8,417 nucleotides of DNA, from assembly GCA_020050895.1 (NCBI GenBank), contig JAGVJW010000156.1, forward strand, positions 1-8,417, read 5' to 3'. Shown piece by piece: positions 6,015 through 8,417 of this stretch (positions are counted from its first letter, which is position 1; the number at the start of each line of letters is the position of its first letter). The notes beneath the pieces are model-generated. The model had not been told where the DNA came from and did no database searches. It saw only the letters and a list, made by a program, of their open reading frames with translations. The translations under genes were made by a program, and so were the position numbers. This DNA comes from a bacterium (GTDB lineage Bacteria; Bacteroidota; Ignavibacteria; Kapaibacteriales; Kapaibacteriaceae).

Positions 6015-7612
6015 GCCACGTTCATTCCATCTATTGCTGCAGATACAATGCCCCCTGCATAACCTGCACCTTCTCCGCACGGATACAATCCTTGCACACC
6101 AACATGTTCATACGTTTCGCGATTACGCAGTATGCGCACAGGAGCACTGGTTCGGCTCTCGACGCCAACCATCACTGCATCGGAGGTGATGAATCCATGC
6201 ATTCTTTTACCAAATTCCCTTAGCCCAAGGTTCAGCCGATGATGAATTGCTGCAGGCAATATTTCACGAAGGTCGCGAGGCGCCAAGCCGGGTATGTATG
6301 AGGTAGCGGGCAGGTCAGACGAAATTTTATTCGTAAGGAAGTCTGTCAATCGCTGTGCAGGTGCTCGCTGCGGATTCGTTGCGTCACCATCCGACCTTGC
6401 AGATAAAAAGGCAGCATTCTCAACCGTTGCCTGAAACTGCATGGCAGCAAGAGCGCCATACCGAGGTGTTAGGTGATCCCAATCTTCGCTCTCAATTGAT
6501 ACAACTGTTCCTGCATTAGCGAATGCCGAATCTCTGCGGCTCATCGACATACCGTTCACCACAATTTCATCAGTAGAAGTAGCCGATGGCACGATAAGCC
6601 CACCCGGACACATACAAAAGCTAAACACTCCGCGGCTTTCTATCTGGCATGCAACGGAATATGATGCTGCGGGCAAAGAGTGACCCCGCTGAGGTACCGA
6701 GGAGGTAGTGTTTACTAGTTCCTCATTCGCTGTTCCAAGTCGGTACTGGATCCTGTCGATAAGCGACTGCGGGTGTTCAATACGTACTCCAAGGGCAAAG
6801 GGCTTTGCTTCGATGTAAATATTTCGTTCGGCGCACAATACGTAGATGTCGCGGGCGCTATGTCCCGTTGCAAGCACTACTGCATCTCCCAAAATCTCTT
6901 CGCCATTATCAATCACAACACCTCGTATTCGGTTAGAGGTGATAGTAAAATCGTTTACTTTACAATTGAACCTCACAACACCGCCATGTTGTTCAATCGT
7001 TTCCCTAACAGACTGAACAACAAGCCAAAGTTTGTTGGAGCCGATATGCGGGTGAGCATCAATGAGGATGTTTGGATGTGCTCCGTGGTCCACAAGGATT
7101 TTCAGCACTCGTTCCACATTGCCGCGTTTTTTTGAGCGGGTGTAGAGTTTCCCATCTGAGTATGTTCCTGCGCCCCCTTCACCAAAACAGTAATTAGAGT
7201 TAGGATTAACGATACCTTCCTGCTGGATAGCACGCAGGTCTCGGCGGCGGTCGCGCACGTCCTTCCCTCGCTCCACAACAACAGGGGTAATGCCGTATTG
7301 GAGGCACTCAAGTGCTGCAAAGTATCCGGCTGGTCCAGACCCAACAATTACCACGCGTTTCCGCGGATCAGCCTGTCTGAAGTGTAAGGTTGTCGGACGC
7401 TCAGATGGGGGCTCTAAGCCGTAATACACTCTTGCTCGAATTCTGATTACCGGCATCCGCTGGCGTGCATCCAGAGATCTGCGGAAAATTTCAACAGTGG
7501 CTTCGTTACTTTCGCTCTCAACGCCAGCAGCCTGCTTCAGCAGCCGGTCTACCTCCGATGGATCGTCTGCAGTTTGTACTGGAACTGCTATTTCTACATC
7601 AGTAAACATCAT
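5978..7612 (-). CDS. COG2509-type FAD-dependent dehydrogenase of unknown substrate
   Basis: Read leftward from the ATG at 7612-7610, the protein has 544 residues, the usual size of the uncharacterised COG2509 flavoproteins. An N-terminal domain (about 1-65, with VEIFRRSLDARQR near 40-52) is typical of this group. Then come the dinucleotide-binding motif VVIVGSGPAGYFAA (87-100), ribose-binding E114, and YCFGEGGAGTYSDGKLYTR (141-159). SFCMCPGG (331-338), GVESRTSAPVRI (483-494) and the closing FAD signature YPCGEGAGYAGGIVSAA (510-526) follow. No signal peptide is present, so it is cytoplasmic. An ATG three bases further in (7609-7607) has better spacing from the AAGGG at 7618-7614 and may be the true start; a TTG at 7621 is less likely. 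It overlaps the amine oxidase gene by 37 bp at its 3' end and abuts the ATL gene start codon to start codon. Confidence 0.93.
   Translation of the reverse strand: MMFTDVEIAVPVQTADDPSEVDRLLKQAAGVESESNEATVEIFRRSLDARQRMPVIRIRARVYYGLEPPSERPTTLHFRQADPRKRVVIVGSGPAGYFAALECLQYGITPVVVERGKDVRDRRRDLRAIQQEGIVNPNSNYCFGEGGAGTYSDGKLYTRSKKRGNVERVLKILVDHGAHPNILIDAHPHIGSNKLWLVVQSVRETIEQHGGVVRFNCKVNDFTITSNRIRGVVIDNGEEILGDAVVLATGHSARDIYVLCAERNIYIEAKPFALGVRIEHPQSLIDRIQYRLGTANEELVNTTSSVPQRGHSLPAASYSVACQIESRGVFSFCMCPGGLIVPSATSTDEIVVNGMSMSRRDSAFANAGTVVSIESEDWDHLTPRYGALAAMQFQATVENAAFLSARSDGDATNPQRAPAQRLTDFLTNKISSDLPATSYIPGLAPRDLREILPAAIHHRLNLGLREFGKRMHGFITSDAVMVGVESRTSAPVRILRNRETYEHVGVQGLYPCGEGAGYAGGIVSAAIDGMNVAQAIAARIFRAA
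5982..6004. repeat. Imperfect 23-bp dyad inside the convergent gene overlap
   Basis: GCAGCA (5982-5987) and TGCTGC (5999-6004) are inverted copies. After one mismatch, inner arms GAA and TTC continue the stem around an AAA loop. It lies within the 37-bp region shared by the two convergent genes. It could slow or stop transcription from both sides, but neither strand has a U tract behind it. The symmetry may simply come from alanine codons on both strands. Confidence 0.35.
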
Positions 7613-7937
7613 GCCCTTCAATTATTCCATTGTTTACGAAATCGTCAGCCGTATTCCGCGTGGCAAGGTTACCACATACGGACACATTGCAGCAGCCATT
7701 GGGTTAAAATCTGGCGCCCGGCTTATTGGCTACGCACTCAACTCTCTTAAGGACGGAGATGACATCGGAATCCCGGCTCATCGCGTTGTGAACCGCCTCG
7801 GCGAATTGACGGGCAAAATGCACTTTGAGACACCCTATGCCATGCGGGAGAAGTTGGAATCTGAAGGTATCACCTTTATTGGAGATGCGGTTGACCTGCA
7901 GAAACATCTTTGGAAACCCGAAATCCTCGTATTTTAG
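7611..7937 (+). CDS. Alkyltransferase-like (ATL) protein: MGMT fold with Cys replaced by Ala
   Basis: The 108-residue protein is the DNA-binding domain of O6-alkylguanine-DNA alkyltransferases without the N-terminal domain, as usual for ATL proteins. KVTTYGHIAAAIG (19-31) includes Y23, the residue that helps flip the damaged base. R37 in GARLIGYAL fits the arginine finger. The active site, normally PCHR, is PAHR (55-58), so A56 replaces the methyl-accepting cysteine. It should therefore bind alkylated guanine without repairing it. Studied ATL proteins pass such lesions to nucleotide excision repair; that role here is inference. The start at MPFNYSIVYEIVSRIP fits family length; upstream codons of the same frame run antisense through the FAD gene and give no family sequence. 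No Shine-Dalgarno site is seen. Its ATG overlaps the opposite gene's ATG by two bases. Confidence 0.92.
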   Translation: MPFNYSIVYEIVSRIPRGKVTTYGHIAAAIGLKSGARLIGYALNSLKDGDDIGIPAHRVVNRLGELTGKMHFETPYAMREKLESEGITFIGDAVDLQKHLWKPEILVF

Positions 7938-7965
7938 AGGTTCTGTATAACAAAGGTTTTTTTAC

Positions 7966-8417
7966 ATGAAAATTATCACATTAGCAGCATTGGTTTCGGC
8001 TTTTGCCATTGCCTGTAACGCTCAACCGAAGGTGTTGGAAATGAAGCCAATGAATAAGAAGGACTCGGCATCGTATGCAATTGGCACAAACATTGGCAAA
8101 AATTTTAAACAGCAGTCTCTCGACGTTAACATCGAAATGATTGCTGCAGGGATGCGCGATGCGCTAAGCGATACATCGCTGTTCTCGGATGAGAAGACCC
8201 GTGCCATTCTCACTGCCTTTCAGGAAGAGAACATGAAGAAGCAAAACGAATTGCGCGAAAAGCAGGGCGCTGAATCGATCAAGCTGGCGGAAAAATTTCT
8301 GGCTGAAAACAAGACTAAGCCAGGAGTAATGGTTACTGCCTCTGGTCTTCAGTACAAGGTTATAAAAGAAGGTACTGGTCCAAAGCCCACCCCAGAAGAT
8401 AAGGTCAGGGTTCATTA
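7966..8417 (+). CDS. FKBP-type peptidyl-prolyl isomerase lipoprotein (FkpA/Mip-like), C-terminus beyond window
   Basis: The open frame runs 150 codons from ATG at 7966 to the window edge. The signal peptide MKIITLAALVSAFAIAC ends in a lipobox-like AIAC, with C17 the likely lipidation site, so the protein is probably membrane-anchored in the envelope. Residues about 30-115 (SASYAIGTNIGKNFKQQSLD, then charged helices EENMKKQNELREKQG) match the FKBP N-terminal dimerisation domain of FkpA and Mip. From about residue 126, SGLQYKVIKEGTGPKPTPED opens the FKBP catalytic domain; the catalytic residues lie outside the window. Such proteins catalyse proline cis-trans isomerisation and assist folding of exported proteins. 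It starts 28 bp after the ATL stop on the same strand, so the two may be co-transcribed, although a T-rich stretch at 7957-7963 lies between them. Only weak ribosome-site similarity (AAAGG at 7952-7956) is visible. Confidence 0.93.
   Translation, partial: MKIITLAALVSAFAIACNAQPKVLEMKPMNKKDSASYAIGTNIGKNFKQQSLDVNIEMIAAGMRDALSDTSLFSDEKTRAILTAFQEENMKKQNELREKQGAESIKLAEKFLAENKTKPGVMVTASGLQYKVIKEGTGPKPTPEDKVRVH

Noticed and set aside
6773..7135. A 120-codon rightward frame inside the COG2509 gene
   Set aside because: It is fully antisense to a well-supported flavoprotein, lacks a ribosome site and has no recognisable domain.
7497..7610. N-terminal extension of the ATL protein by 38 codons
   Set aside because: The added Ser/Thr-rich residues come from antisense reading of the FAD gene; ATL proteins normally begin where MPFNYS does.
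7938..7965. Terminator between the ATL and FKBP genes suggested by the seven-T run
   Set aside because: No stable GC-rich inverted repeat precedes the T run; it is only an AT-rich gap.
1..8417. tRNA, rRNA, CRISPR array, insertion sequence or integrase signatures
   Set aside because: No repeat-spacer array, transposase frame, terminal inverted repeats or recognisable RNA gene was seen on either strand by eye.

Overview
The window reads as ordinary chromosome from a diderm (Gram-negative-type) bacterium with roughly balanced base composition. It encodes an OmpA-type peptidoglycan-binding domain, three probable lipoproteins (one with a twin-arginine signal) and a periplasm-facing MCE protein, which together require an outer membrane or periplasm. 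Protein styles (the cyclase motif, the Cys-less MGMT-like protein, the vWA-OmpA lipoprotein, few clear Shine-Dalgarno sites) suggest the Bacteroidota/Chlorobiota/Ignavibacteria/Kapabacteria assemblage. That placement is an inference from memory, not a search result. No rRNA, tRNA, insertion sequence, CRISPR array or phage gene was seen.

Layout. At the left edge a cyclase/kynurenine-formamidase-like gene runs leftward (1-699, C-terminus cut by the window edge), preceded by a possible 26-codon leader ORF. A 181-bp divergent region (711-891) holds two copies of an 11-bp direct repeat around a plausible leftward promoter. Rightward from there: ssb (892-1299), an MCE/MlaD-like transport protein (1334-2278), a SAM-dependent O-methyltransferase (2347-3015) translationally coupled by an ATGA overlap to a vWA-OmpA lipoprotein (3012-4439), and a Tat-exported flavin amine-oxidase-like lipoprotein (4488-6014). 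A leftward COG2509-type FAD protein (5978-7612) overlaps the amine oxidase tail-to-tail by 37 bp. At its 5' end it meets, start codon on start codon, a rightward alkyltransferase-like (ATL) gene (7611-7937). A partial FKBP-type prolyl isomerase lipoprotein (7966 onward) closes the window.

How the genes fit together. There is no single obvious pathway. Two themes stand out: envelope functions (MCE transport, peptidoglycan-anchored vWA protein, exported flavoenzyme, periplasmic chaperone) and DNA maintenance (SSB, ATL). The most distinctive part is the very compact 4.4-8.0 kb block. There, genes on opposite strands overlap at both their 3' and 5' ends, so regulatory signals must lie inside coding sequence. 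I did not find a convincing undescribed multi-gene system. The most useful leads are the zero-spacing divergent start pair, the repeat-flanked promoter region at 786-865, the duplicated SSB tail motif beyond the stop codon, and the methyltransferase/vWA-OmpA coupled pair.
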